A stretch of DNA of 64,000 bases from Bradyrhizobium erythrophlei (lineage in GTDB: Bacteria; Pseudomonadota; Alphaproteobacteria; Rhizobiales; Xanthobacteraceae): contig FSRD01000001.1 in NCBI GenBank assembly GCA_900129675.1, forward strand, positions 3,027,501-3,091,500. Direction: 5' to 3'. Position numbers and translations under genes: made by a program. The stretch's first letter is position 1. Each line of letters opens with the position of its first letter. A model generated the notes under the pieces. It was given only the letters and a program-made list of their open reading frames with translations, was not told where the DNA came from and did not search any database. This document shows positions 19,501 to 26,183 of this stretch, piece after piece.

Positions 19501-20385
19501 AACGACATGTTCGGCGGCAGCTTCCGCAGGCGGCTCTTCAAATGCATCGAACAAGGCGAACTCGGCGGGCGCTTCGCCGGATAGTGCCGGCGCCTCGTAG
19601 CTTGCGAAGGGTTGATCGACGGCAGCAGCGGCCGGCGGCTCCGTCACGGCAGCGACAGCCGGCGCTTCCGCTTCGGGCAGTTTGGCTTCCGGCATCAGCG
19701 GCGCCGCAGACCGCGTATGATGGGCGGCCTGGGTGGCGCCGGGCGCGATCAGCGCGAGCAGGCCGATATCGGCGCCCTGGCCGACACGCTGCAGCACCAT
19801 GTGGCCGATGCCAACAGGTGTTTCGACACGGTCCTGTTTCAACGCGTCGGCGCGCGCCGCGTCGAGACCGGCCTCGGAGAGGTTGCGAAAGCCGAGCAGC
19901 GGACGCGCCGCATCGCTGGCGCCGATGAACATGCCGTCGCAGCCAAACACCGCGATCGGCCGGTCGATGCCCTCGACCAGCCGCTGCAGCCGTTCGACCA
20001 GCGGCATGGTGCGGCCGGAGGCGTTGCCTGTTGTAACGAGGATGCCGTGGCTGCCATCTGGAAAATCGAGCCGCGCGCAGCCGCAGGTCGCGAGCATGCC
20101 GGGAGAAGCACCAAAGCCGCGCAGACGCTCCAGCCGGATCGCGCCGTTTTGCCGCAACCGGCCGCCGAGCTGCGCGACCTGTCGCCGGTGCGGATCCGCC
20201 GGTCCGAAAATCTTCTGCGCGAGGGCTGCCGCATTGGCGGCGCCGAACACGCGGGCGCCAACTGGATTGGCCCACAGAATCCGGGTGCCGTCGGTCGACC
20301 ATAGCCATACGGGCAGGGCGCTGGTCGCATGCAACGCCAATCTGGGATCGCCAAGCACGTGCAACTGGAATTCCGCATTATTCAT
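16576..20385 (-). CDS. PAS-domain sensor histidine kinase, PdhS/PleC/DivJ-like
   Basis: 1269 residues, no membrane helix, probably cytoplasmic. An N-terminal PAS-like domain (about 20-90), a long acidic Pro/Ala/Glu linker (about 250-430), further PAS modules at about 430-550 and 780-990, then HisKA with ISHEVRTPLNAIIGFAEVM (phospho-acceptor His1049) and HATPase_c with NLIGNSIHLANAGG (N box) and RDTGQGLNDNE (G1). The G2 lid is atypical (SPVNLSLTKALVEAN, lacking the second Gly pair), as in Brucella PdhS-type cell-cycle kinases that act on DivK. A tandem 5-residue repeat lies at about 571-613. Identification as PdhS rests on the kinase core and length. Confidence 0.75.
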   Translation of the reverse strand: MNNAEFQLHVLGDPRLALHATSALPVWLWSTDGTRILWANPVGARVFGAANAAALAQKIFGPADPHRRQVAQLGGRLRQNGAIRLERLRGFGASPGMLATCGCARLDFPDGSHGILVTTGNASGRTMPLVERLQRLVEGIDRPIAVFGCDGMFIGASDAARPLLGFRNLSEAGLDAARADALKQDRVETPVGIGHMVLQRVGQGADIGLLALIAPGATQAAHHTRSAAPLMPEAKLPEAEAPAVAAVTEPPAAAAVDQPFASYEAPALSGEAPAEFALFDAFEEPPAEAAAEHVVAEEPAEPDMQTPPPDLPHDGGAPVEASDSETSYDETPPVDSPHSELPQQTVTPEIEVPPHEPSPYVEAVADEPAVAPVEEPAPAPVAASPPPPAVEISAPAQAPMPVKASSWLDEPLPNTRRLPLRFMWQMDHESRFSLGSDEFTRLIGTRTAAGFGRLWSDISHAFGLDPEGRVMKAFATRDTWSGITLNWPVDGGGRLPVELSGLPIFDRTRNFAGYRGFGVCRDLDGLARLAALRRYEFFGAPPQALSADVVKAAPAPNAPGEDRNDASAHDTPTQELPTQELLTENLLTESLLTEDLPAKDLPEETLPQENLAPENWTAEEPPIADIPGAPTVASAPPAELPEPTAVETSQQTDLETPVETPVEMPAATPKNVLPFRPIGDSKPPSLTPVENSAFNELARQLSARLETEMGADTTPPAIDVDETVVGPPASETRDVASELKSELNSEPPAGEQPDWLAPPEPPARGEAKRDKALLDLVPVGVLIYRLDRLLYANPAFLAQMGYAGLHALEEAGGLDALYVEPGVSNASSTSDTGTPVKISASQPSEQQTPPQAVGARLYTISWDGDSALALIFSGQHSQGAAVAPAIAEAAPVVEPSAVGHADAEELGAILDTTAEGIVMFDAEGNINSANRSAEALFGYDGAELVQRNLADLFAPESQHAVFDYLASIKSGSVESLLDHGLDALGRVARGGLIPLAMTMGRTRTDGPNFFAVFRDLTPAKKTEGELREARRLADRGASAKADVLARISHEVRTPLNAIIGFAEVMIGERFGSLGNERYAEYMKDIRASGERVIAIINDLLDLSRIETGKLDLSFTNQNLNELVESCVAVMQPQANRERIIIRTSLAHMLPPVVADARALRQITLNLIGNSIHLANAGGQVIVSTALSDFGEVVLRVRDTGQGLNDNEVAAALEPFRTPPPSDQSSDNSPVNLSLTKALVEANRAKFQIKTGGRTGTLIEVVFSHATARA

Positions 20386-20741
20386 CGCGACGATACGACC
20401 GCACGGGTTGGGCTTTTTTGCCCGACAATGGCTTCAGAAACCGGCGGCCAAACGTTGGCAGCCTTGGTGGATCGCGAGTATCGCAAGCGAGGAGCGGCAG
20501 GTCCACGGCCCGGCTACGGCGGCGCTATCCAAAGCCACGATAACCTTAATCCGGTCGAACTGTTTAGCCGCCCTACGCGTTGGGATGTTGCAAAGCGCCA
20601 TCAGGGGTCCACGACAGGGAGCCGGTGGATACCGCGTCACACCGGTGAGGTCTTTTGGCGATATCCTGATGCGGGCTGCCGGGAACCGGGGCTTAAGGCT
20701 GGCTCTGCCAACGAAACCCGCCACGAAAAAGGAGTGCGATC
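20386..20741. other. Intergenic region between kinase and phasin genes
   Basis: This 356-bp gap holds the divergent promoters. AAAGGAG at about 20729 is the phasin ribosome binding site. I see no convincing gene, repeat or terminator. Confidence 0.5.
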
Positions 20742-21119
20742 ATGAGTGAAGATACGCGTTTCGAGATTCCAAAGGACATGAGAGCGATGGCCGAGGCGAG
20801 CTTCGATCAGGGCCGGAAGACTTTCGAGAAATTCCTGACCTCCGCGCAGGAGACCGCAGGTTCGCTGGAGGAGCGCGGCGCCACGGTTCGCGCCGGCGCC
20901 AAGGACATCAGCAGCAAAGCGATCGCCTATGCCGAAAAGAACGTGCAGGCCTCGCTCGACTATGCCGAGTCGCTGCTGAAAGCCAAGGACCTGACCGAGG
21001 TGATGCGGCTGCACAGCGAATATGTGCAGGGTCAAATGCGGTCTCTGGCGGAGCAGGCCAGCGAAATGGGCCAGATCGTGAGCAAGGCCGCGATGGAGGC
21101 CGCCAAGCCCAAGGCCTGA
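20742..21119 (+). CDS. Phasin family protein
   Basis: 125-residue, almost wholly helical phasin that should coat polyhydroxybutyrate granules. FEIPKDMRAMAEASFDQGRKTFEKFL is the conserved amphipathic start, and AYAEKNVQASLDYAESLLKAKDLTEVMRLHSEYVQGQM is the phasin_2 core. The ATG follows AAAAAGGAGTGCGATC. A second phasin gene follows at 21368 in the same direction, 249 bp on, with its own probable promoter and regulatory site. Confidence 0.9.
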   Translation: MSEDTRFEIPKDMRAMAEASFDQGRKTFEKFLTSAQETAGSLEERGATVRAGAKDISSKAIAYAEKNVQASLDYAESLLKAKDLTEVMRLHSEYVQGQMRSLAEQASEMGQIVSKAAMEAAKPKA

Positions 21120-21204
21120 CGCTTCAGGCACAACTCTAGCGGTTCCCATGCGGAACTTGCATCCATTCCGCGTCGGGTATACGGCATTGCACTCAATTGT
21201 TCGT

Positions 21205-21216
21205 TGCAATGCACAA
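21205..21216 (+). promoter_or_regulatory. PhaR-type box upstream of second phasin
   Basis: TGCAATGCACAA matches the TGC-N3-GCA form bound by PhaR regulators of phasin genes (the consensus I recall for Bradyrhizobium is TGCRNYGCASMA, which fits at every position). A larger inverted repeat, GCATTGCA to TGCAATGC, spans 21184-21212. It lies about 150 bp upstream of the phasin start. Confidence 0.55.
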
Positions 21217-21367
21217 AATTGACATGATATGGGTGCTTATTAGGCAGGCCCATGGTTGGGCACTTCCGTGAGTTTGAGTAGGTGATCCGATTGGACGTTT
21301 CCGGCGTTTCGCGTAGCCGGGTACGCAATGGGTCACAGTGTTTCACCCATTGCGAAGGATAAATGCC

Positions 21368-21802
21368 ATGACCAACCCCAACGATCCGTTCTCCGCCTCC
21401 ATCATCCCCTTCGAAGTCCCCGAGCAAATGCGCGCGTTCGCCGAAAAGGGCGTTTCGCAGGTCCGCGACAACTACGCCAAGTTCAAGGATGCCGCCGAGA
21501 CCCATAACGTCACCATCGAGGCGGTATTCACCACCGCCAGCAAGGGTGCCAGCGAATACTCCGCCAAGCTGCTCGAATTCTTCAAGGCGAACACCTCGGC
21601 CGAGCTCGACTTCGCGCAGGAATTGTTCGGCGTGAAAACGCCGTCGGCCGCGCTGGAGCTGTGGACCTCGCACACCCGCAAGCGGTTTGAGACGCTTGCC
21701 GCCCAAGCCAAGGAACTGGCCGAATTGGGCCAGAAGGTTGCGACCGAGACCGTCGAGCCGATCAAGGCCAGCGCGTCGAAGTTTTATAAGCCGGCCGCCT
21801 GA
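21368..21802 (+). CDS. Phasin family protein
   Basis: 144-residue phasin. EVPEQMRAFAEKGVSQVRDNYAKFKDAAE and the core SAELDFAQELFGVKTPSAALELWTSHTRKRFE match the phasin_2 family. Binds the surface of polyhydroxybutyrate granules and limits their size. The start at 21368 gives the usual MTNPNDPF N-terminus; the ribosome binding site is GAAGGA at 21354-21359. A PhaR-type box sits upstream and a strong terminator follows at 21828. It is only distantly similar to the phasin at 20742, so the two are not recent duplicates. Confidence 0.92.
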   Translation: MTNPNDPFSASIIPFEVPEQMRAFAEKGVSQVRDNYAKFKDAAETHNVTIEAVFTTASKGASEYSAKLLEFFKANTSAELDFAQELFGVKTPSAALELWTSHTRKRFETLAAQAKELAELGQKVATETVEPIKASASKFYKPAA

Positions 21803-21827
21803 TCGATCGGCGTTTTGCGTTTGGAGG

Positions 21828-21854
21828 AGCCCGGGCGGACAGCCCGGGCTTTTC
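21828..21854 (+). terminator. Intrinsic terminator after second phasin
   Basis: AGCCCGGG, 7-nt loop, CCCGGGCT, then TTTT. Perfect 8-bp stem, 26 bp after the phasin stop and upstream of tRNA-His. Confidence 0.85.
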
Positions 21855-21970
21855 GTTTGGGAGGTCGTTTTGCGGTCGCAATTGACCGATTCCCGGCCTT
21901 GCCAAAGCGGGGCGTTGCACCTAGTTTCCGCCCCATTCGCGGACCCCCATTTGAGGGATCTCGCAAGGAT

Positions 21971-22047
21971 GCAGTTGTAGCTCAGTTGGTTAGAGCGCCT
22001 GTCTGTGGAACAGGAGGTCGGTGGTTCGAGCCCACCCAACTGTACCA
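21971..22047 (+). tRNA. tRNA-His (GTG), CCA encoded
   Basis: Full cloverleaf: acceptor GCAGTTG with CAACTGT, D arm GCTC-AGTTGGTTA-GAGC, anticodon stem CCTGT/ACAGG with loop CTGTGGA (anticodon GTG at 22005-22007), T arm GGTGG-TTCGAGC-CCACC, discriminator A at 22044 and encoded CCA. The base before G1 is T, so no G-1 is encoded, and G1 faces U72. This is the alphaproteobacterial tRNA-His type, recognised by a divergent HisRS. Its 3' end is the integration site for the modules that follow. Confidence 0.96.
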
Positions 22048-22048
22048 C
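22031..22048 (+). repeat. att copy 0, inside the tRNA-His gene
   Basis: CCCACCCAACTGTACCAC: 3' half of the T stem, acceptor strand, CCA end and one further base. Reference copy for the three direct repeats downstream, and the functional tRNA end. Confidence 0.85.
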
Positions 22049-22106
22049 TGCACTCCCTAAGTGCTTCTGCTACAGCAAGTAATTGGATTGCATCGGCTAT
22101 TTCGCT

Positions 22107-22126
22107 CGCTCTCAATACAAAGAGCG
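22107..22126 (+). promoter_or_regulatory. Module A conserved hairpin (integrase leader relic)
   Basis: CGCTCT-CAATACAA-AGAGCG, 59 bp after att copy 0. The same structure with one loop change stands at 25810-25829, just upstream of the integrase start in module C. Matching bases continue on both sides (TATTT before, TCAG after), so this is probably the relic of an integrase promoter or leader whose gene has been lost. Confidence 0.55.
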
Positions 22127-22302
22127 TACAAGTGGCCCTCAGAATACAACTTTCGCCTGCCTACCCTTGCTAGATGCCGAAGTTGCATAGCGCCTGCCAG
22201 TGATCGGGGGTCAATTTCCCAAGCGATGAGGCGCGCACTCAAGCACTTGGCCCAAAGCCAAGGACGGCGCCGTCTCATTCCCTTTCCTCAGAGAGCGGGT
22301 CA

Positions 22303-23643
22303 ATGATCATGCCGTCATCCAACCCCAACAGCCCTAGCCGTCGCCTTGTACTCGGAGTGCTCGCTGCGCTGCCCGCGGTCTCCGTGCCGATGGTAGCAAG
22401 TGTGCAGACGGCGACCGCGCAGGCGCCGCTTCCCACCGGGGCCGGCTTTTCGTTCGCTGCGGTCGGCGATACCCGACCGATGATGTACCTGCCGTTGAAA
22501 GAGGGGCAACCTGGCCTCAACAAGTTCTTCGTCGAAATGTTCGGGCTGGTCATGCCGGAGAAGGTTGCTGAAGCGGTGGTGGCGAGAGATGTGAAGATGA
22601 TCTTCGATCCCGTCACAAAGGAACTGATCAAGGTAGGCATGCCGTTCGAGTCCAAGACGGAAGTCATGACACTGACGGTGGACAAGGGTTGGGTCACCGA
22701 GGCATCCGTTGAAGACGTGAAACTGCTTCCCGGTGTGCATCGGACGATGTTCCGGCTTCAGGGCGGCGATTGGGTGACGCCTGAAATTGTGAAGGACGTC
22801 CAATCCGGGCGTACCAAATTTGTCGTCAATAGCGGTGACGCGGTCTGGTGGGGCAATCAGGGCTTAACCGTCAGCGACAGCCCATACTGGAAGCGCGTGA
22901 ACGACACCATGTTGAAGAAGCTGCCCGCTCCAGACGACGAGATGCGCGGAGCCGGGCTGGATGGGCGTTTTTTCATGAGCGTGGGTAATCATGAGGTGTG
23001 GGCCGACCCGAAGATTGAGGGCGTTCTTTCGGCTGTGCCGTATCTAAAGAAGTTCGGCGTCACCCCGGAAAACCTCATTTACAAATTCGACTTCAAAGGC
23101 ACCCGCTTCATCTATCTGTGGAGCGGCCAGTACGATTACCGTTCGCCGTCACAATGGGACGCTGATCGGCCCAAATATGCTGAGCAGATGACGCAGCTCC
23201 AGAAGTGGATGGACGAAGCCAAGGCTAATGGTATTCGTAAGGCCTTTATCGTCTTCCACTATCCCGTGTTTGCCCGGTCGGGCTTGGGCCCAATCCCGGC
23301 CCCTGACAATCCGCACAAGGTGATCGCGTCGTATGCCAAGGACTTGGAGGTGGTCGTATTGAACGGGCATGTCCACACCACCGAAATCTATGAAGTAGAC
23401 GGAGTAAAGTATCTGATGCTGGGCGGTGGCGGCGCCGAGCAAGACCCCATTCTTCCCGGTCGAACCAACATCAAAGTGCCTGCCGACTATCCACCGGACC
23501 TCTACTGGAAGGGCCAGCCTCCCAAGGAGGAGTACAATTACGTCCTTGTCGATGTCGAACCGGGCCAGAAGACGAAGTTCACTCTCAATCGCTTCCGGCC
23601 GTGGTCGGCGGAGCCGTTCGGAACCGAGGAGCTTTTCAAGTGA
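22303..23643 (+). CDS. Secreted metallophosphoesterase (calcineurin-like)
   Basis: 446 residues with an N-terminal signal (SRRLVLGVLAALPAVSVPMVASVQTATAQA) containing a twin Arg, so export may be by Tat. Metal-site motifs of the calcineurin-like fold are in order: AAVGDTRP, VVNSGDAVWW, MSVGNHEVW, IVFHYPVFA and VVLNGHVHTTE. Between the first two lies an extra region of about 120 residues. Likely hydrolyses a phosphate ester or phosphonate outside the cytoplasm with two metal ions. First gene of module A; two small membrane proteins follow with almost no spacing, suggesting one transcript. Substrate unknown. Confidence 0.85.
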   Translation: MIMPSSNPNSPSRRLVLGVLAALPAVSVPMVASVQTATAQAPLPTGAGFSFAAVGDTRPMMYLPLKEGQPGLNKFFVEMFGLVMPEKVAEAVVARDVKMIFDPVTKELIKVGMPFESKTEVMTLTVDKGWVTEASVEDVKLLPGVHRTMFRLQGGDWVTPEIVKDVQSGRTKFVVNSGDAVWWGNQGLTVSDSPYWKRVNDTMLKKLPAPDDEMRGAGLDGRFFMSVGNHEVWADPKIEGVLSAVPYLKKFGVTPENLIYKFDFKGTRFIYLWSGQYDYRSPSQWDADRPKYAEQMTQLQKWMDEAKANGIRKAFIVFHYPVFARSGLGPIPAPDNPHKVIASYAKDLEVVVLNGHVHTTEIYEVDGVKYLMLGGGGAEQDPILPGRTNIKVPADYPPDLYWKGQPPKEEYNYVLVDVEPGQKTKFTLNRFRPWSAEPFGTEELFK

Positions 23644-23674
23644 ACAGGCAGTATCCGGTGACGGGGGTGCGATC

Positions 23675-24139
23675 CTGGCGACAGCTCTTCTGATCGTTCA
23701 CGGATTGGTCGCGGTCGCACTGCTCGGCGCGATTACTCACCAGACATTGGCGGCGTGGGCGACCACGGACACACGGCCCGGCTCGTTCTTTGGGCGATTT
23801 CGTTCAGTACCGTCGGCTTCGTTCGCCAACGCCGTCGTCGTTCTATATGCGGGCTCTACGTTGCTGGGTGGGATTGTGTATCTGTATTTCCGGGTGGACG
23901 TCCGGCCAGAGTTAGAGCGCGCCGGACACTGGCACGTCCTTGGCTTTTTTGACTTGAAGGAACATTTCGCAGCCATCGGGTTGGCTTTGCTTCCCGCCTA
24001 CTGGGTTTGCTGGCGACGACCGGGTGCCGATGAGCCTGCTCAAACGCGCACCGCGCTCACCTCGATCCTTGCCTTCATTGTCTGGTGGAGCTTCCTGACC
24101 GGTCACGTCGCCAACAACATCATGGGTTTTGGCTCATGA
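23675..24139 (+). CDS. Small membrane protein of unknown function
   Basis: About 150 residues with four predicted helices: LLIVHGLVAVALLGAITHQTLAAW, ANAVVVLYAGSTLLGGIVYLYF, HFAAIGLALLPAYWVCW and ALTSILAFIVWWSFLTGHVANNI. No domain recognised. No ATG or GTG suits the frame at the expected N-terminus; a CTG at 23675 is the best-placed candidate, while an ATG at 23552 would overlap the phosphoesterase by 92 bp and add a basic, unlikely leader. Its stop overlaps the next gene's start (ATGA at 24136), so the pair is translationally coupled. Confidence 0.6.
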   Translation: MATALLIVHGLVAVALLGAITHQTLAAWATTDTRPGSFFGRFRSVPSASFANAVVVLYAGSTLLGGIVYLYFRVDVRPELERAGHWHVLGFFDLKEHFAAIGLALLPAYWVCWRRPGADEPAQTRTALTSILAFIVWWSFLTGHVANNIMGFGS

Positions 24140-24501
24140 CGTCATCTTATTGGTTCCGCCGCTTCGCATTTGCGTTTGGGACGACATTCGCGGTCTTCTA
24201 CGTCGTGGCGCTCGGAAAGGATCTGGCACTGTTCACCGTCTTTCCTTCACTCGGCTTCGTGCTTGCGGGTACGCATCACACACGAGACGTCGCCGACCCC
24301 GCGATGGGGTTTCTCGCTCCTGCGGTGTACTGGTACGGGTGGGCTGCAACGGCCGCACTCGGCGCCCTTACGTTCGGCGTGGTCGCCGCGCTGTTGCCCG
24401 CCCGTTGGACCCGAACCTTATGGCCGGGATGGGCGTGGGCAATTCCCGCGCTTTCGATGATCGCGTGTGTCTACCTCACACTGCCTTGGTTTCGACTTTA
24501 G
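24136..24501 (+). CDS. Small membrane protein of unknown function, coupled to upstream gene
   Basis: 121 residues, three to four helices: FAFAFGTTFAVFYVVALGKDLALF, LGFVLAGTHHTRDVADPAMGFLAPAVYWYGWAATAALGALTFGVVAALL and AWAIPALSMIACVYLTLPWF. The THHTRDVADP loop with two His is distinctive. The ATG overlaps the preceding stop as ATGA. Together with the preceding gene and the phosphoesterase it forms a three-gene cassette. I do not recognise the family. Confidence 0.7.
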   Translation: MTSSYWFRRFAFAFGTTFAVFYVVALGKDLALFTVFPSLGFVLAGTHHTRDVADPAMGFLAPAVYWYGWAATAALGALTFGVVAALLPARWTRTLWPGWAWAIPALSMIACVYLTLPWFRL

Positions 24502-24698
24502 AAAACGCGTAATCATACCCCTAATCTTCCGGTAGGCTGTGGCGAACAGTGGGTCTTGACCGCCTTGAAAAGCTCGACGCGCTGACCATTCGGGAGACGA
24601 ACTCAGCTTTCTTCAAATACAAAACATGCTTCAAAGCGGCATCAGTCGCGAGCAAATTCGTCAAGCTTTTGAATGATCTTTGGGTCGGCTCTTGGTTT

Positions 24699-24715
24699 CC
24701 ACCCAACTGTACCAC
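24699..24715 (+). repeat. att copy 1 (module A/B junction)
   Basis: CCACCCAACTGTACCAC, 17 of the 18 bp of the tRNA-His 3' end, in the same orientation. The integrase fragment of module B starts 16 bp further on. Confidence 0.85.
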
Positions 24716-24731
24716 AAGCCTTTCAGTCAGG

Positions 24732-24836
24732 ACGGTCGCGTTAGTTCGATCCAAGAATGGTGAGTACGTTGCGCGCAAGGGCATCCCCGCCGATGTCCGC
24801 GAGGCATACAGGAGCCTTTGTGCCCCGTGTCCCTAA
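24732..24836 (+). pseudogene. Tyrosine integrase N-terminal remnant, module B
   Basis: Codes VALVRSKNGEYVARKGIPADV and then REAYRSLCAPCP before a stop. It matches the remnant at 25848 almost residue for residue, and both resemble the N-terminus of integrases whose first domain reads YxARKxIPADVR. The position of the start codon is ACG here (ATG in module C), and the frame breaks after about 32 codons. The catalytic domain is absent, so it cannot be functional. The remaining 190 bp up to 25030 show no gene. Confidence 0.7.
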
Positions 24837-25030
24837 GTTGAAAAAAATGGCTACCAATTCAGTGAAGGAACGTTTAGTGAACAATCGTCATTGGTCACAG
24901 TAGAACTACGGGAACTTTGGCGATATTCTCTTCTCTCTTCGCAAGAGCGCGGCACGCAGCGTCCGAAGAAGCGGAGTCTGATTAAGCTCGATTACGAGGA
25001 CTCACTTTGTTAACCAAGGGAGTATTAGTG

Positions 25031-25495
25031 ATGGTTCAGTCAACAGTAGGACGAGTCTCGAGCGTCATTGATCTAGAGAGCGAAATCGAGGCAGAGTTTC
25101 GAAACCGACCACCAGTCCATGAGCCGCGGCCTGTCGCTTTCGCGCCGCCAAGGGGGCGTGAGCCGACCGTGTCGATGCCGGATTATGTCGAGCACCGCGA
25201 GGGGGCCACGGAGATCGGCAAGCTGACGGCGGAAGCCATTGTCCGCGAATACGAAGCGGCGGCGAAAGACATCGAGGCGATGGGCGCGGAGCTGATCGAG
25301 CGCGTCAAGCAATGCGAGGCGATGACCCGCGATGCGCTCGCCGTGACCCAGGAGATGAAGGAAACCGCAATGCGCTACCGCGAGGAGGCCAAGCGCATCT
25401 TCGTTCAGATTGAGGACTGTTCGCAGATGACGGCGGAGGTCCGCAAGACCTGCACCGAACTGAAGGAAAGGATCGCCGCTCCGGCCACGGCCTAA
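25031..25495 (+). CDS. Coiled-coil protein of unknown function
   Basis: 154 residues, soluble. The first 60 are Pro/Arg-rich (NRPPVHEPRPVAFAPPRGREP). The rest is one long charged helix with heptad spacing (LTAEAIVREYEAAAKDIEAMGAELIERVKQ to MRYREEAKRIFVQIEDCSQM), likely a coiled coil. AAGGGAG sits nine bases before the ATG at 25031; GTG at 25028 and TTG at 25007 are other in-frame starts. Sole intact gene of module B. Similar short coiled-coil proteins occur singly in Bradyrhizobium genomes, often near mobile DNA; no role is known to me. Confidence 0.75.
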   Translation: MVQSTVGRVSSVIDLESEIEAEFRNRPPVHEPRPVAFAPPRGREPTVSMPDYVEHREGATEIGKLTAEAIVREYEAAAKDIEAMGAELIERVKQCEAMTRDALAVTQEMKETAMRYREEAKRIFVQIEDCSQMTAEVRKTCTELKERIAAPATA

Positions 25496-25735
25496 TCTAA
25501 GTTCGGGCCCACTTGAACTTTAGTTCCGCGTCTGGGCGAACGCGTGCATCTGCCAAGCAAGACACGGCGCGTGTAAACACTTGGGAACAGACCGCCGTGA
25601 TCCGTCGTGGCGGCTTGCTGCACAACCCTGCTTACCGATGATCCCAGCGGGCTCTTTACTGAGCGCCAGCGTCTACAAATCGGTCCCGGCCAAATTCGCC
25701 AGGTTTATCAGGGGTAATTTGCTTCCACGGCAGTT
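25496..25735. other. Non-coding stretch, right part of module B
   Basis: No gene or strong structure seen between the coiled-coil gene and att copy 2. Confidence 0.4.
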
Positions 25736-25753
25736 CCCACCCAACTGTACCAC
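25736..25753 (+). repeat. att copy 2 (module B/C junction)
   Basis: CCCACCCAACTGTACCAC, identical to the 18 bp at the end of tRNA-His, in the same orientation. Confidence 0.85.
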
Positions 25754-25809
25754 CACACAAAATTCCCCTGTGGTTCCAGCATCGTATTGATAGACCTGAC
25801 GTATTTGAG

Positions 25810-25829
25810 CGCTCTAAATACAAAGAGCG
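25810..25829 (+). promoter_or_regulatory. Module C hairpin upstream of integrase remnant
   Basis: CGCTCT-AAATACAA-AGAGCG, 57 bp after att copy 2 and 18 bp before the integrase start at 25848. It is the better-preserved copy of the element at 22107-22126. The position fits an operator or attenuator for the integrase. Confidence 0.5.
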
Positions 25830-25847
25830 TTCCAAATGTAAGTCAGG

Positions 25848-26075
25848 ATGGTCGCGTTAGTTCGATCCAGGAATGGCGAGTATGTTGCGCGCAAGGCCAT
25901 CCCCGCTGATGTCCGCGAGGCATACGCGCGCCTCTGCCATGTGCGTTGGGAAGAACAGTTTAAGTTGGGCACCTCGAAACACGAAGCGCGGCATTCTTGG
26001 CACCCAACAAGTGGCAGAACTGGCTTTGAGATACGCCACTGCGCCCGAGGGCATCCCTGCAGACGCGCACGTTGA
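25848..26075 (+). pseudogene. Tyrosine integrase N-terminal remnant, module C
   Basis: An ATG opens MVALVRSRNGEYVARKAIPAD, then VREAYARLCHVRWEEQFKLGTSKHEARHSW. After about 48 residues the sequence stops looking like an integrase and ends at a stop with no R..H..R..Y catalytic domain. It keeps the start codon that its module B relative has lost. Its place directly after att copy 2 is where tRNA-targeting islands usually carry the integrase. Confidence 0.7.
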
Positions 26076-26183
26076 ATAACCACGCACCGCATTCAGTTTC
26101 TTCAGCCATGACCAACGCCGCACGGCTAAAAGCCGCGCGGGTCGCGCCGCAAAGCGGGCTCTATCTTTCGGGTTTTAGGGCGA

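Noticed and set aside
24549..24731. In-frame codons before the module B integrase relic (MGLDRLEKLDALTIRETN...)
   Set aside because: The frame passes through the att copy (FPPNCTTSLS), and no family is recognisable; treated as chance.
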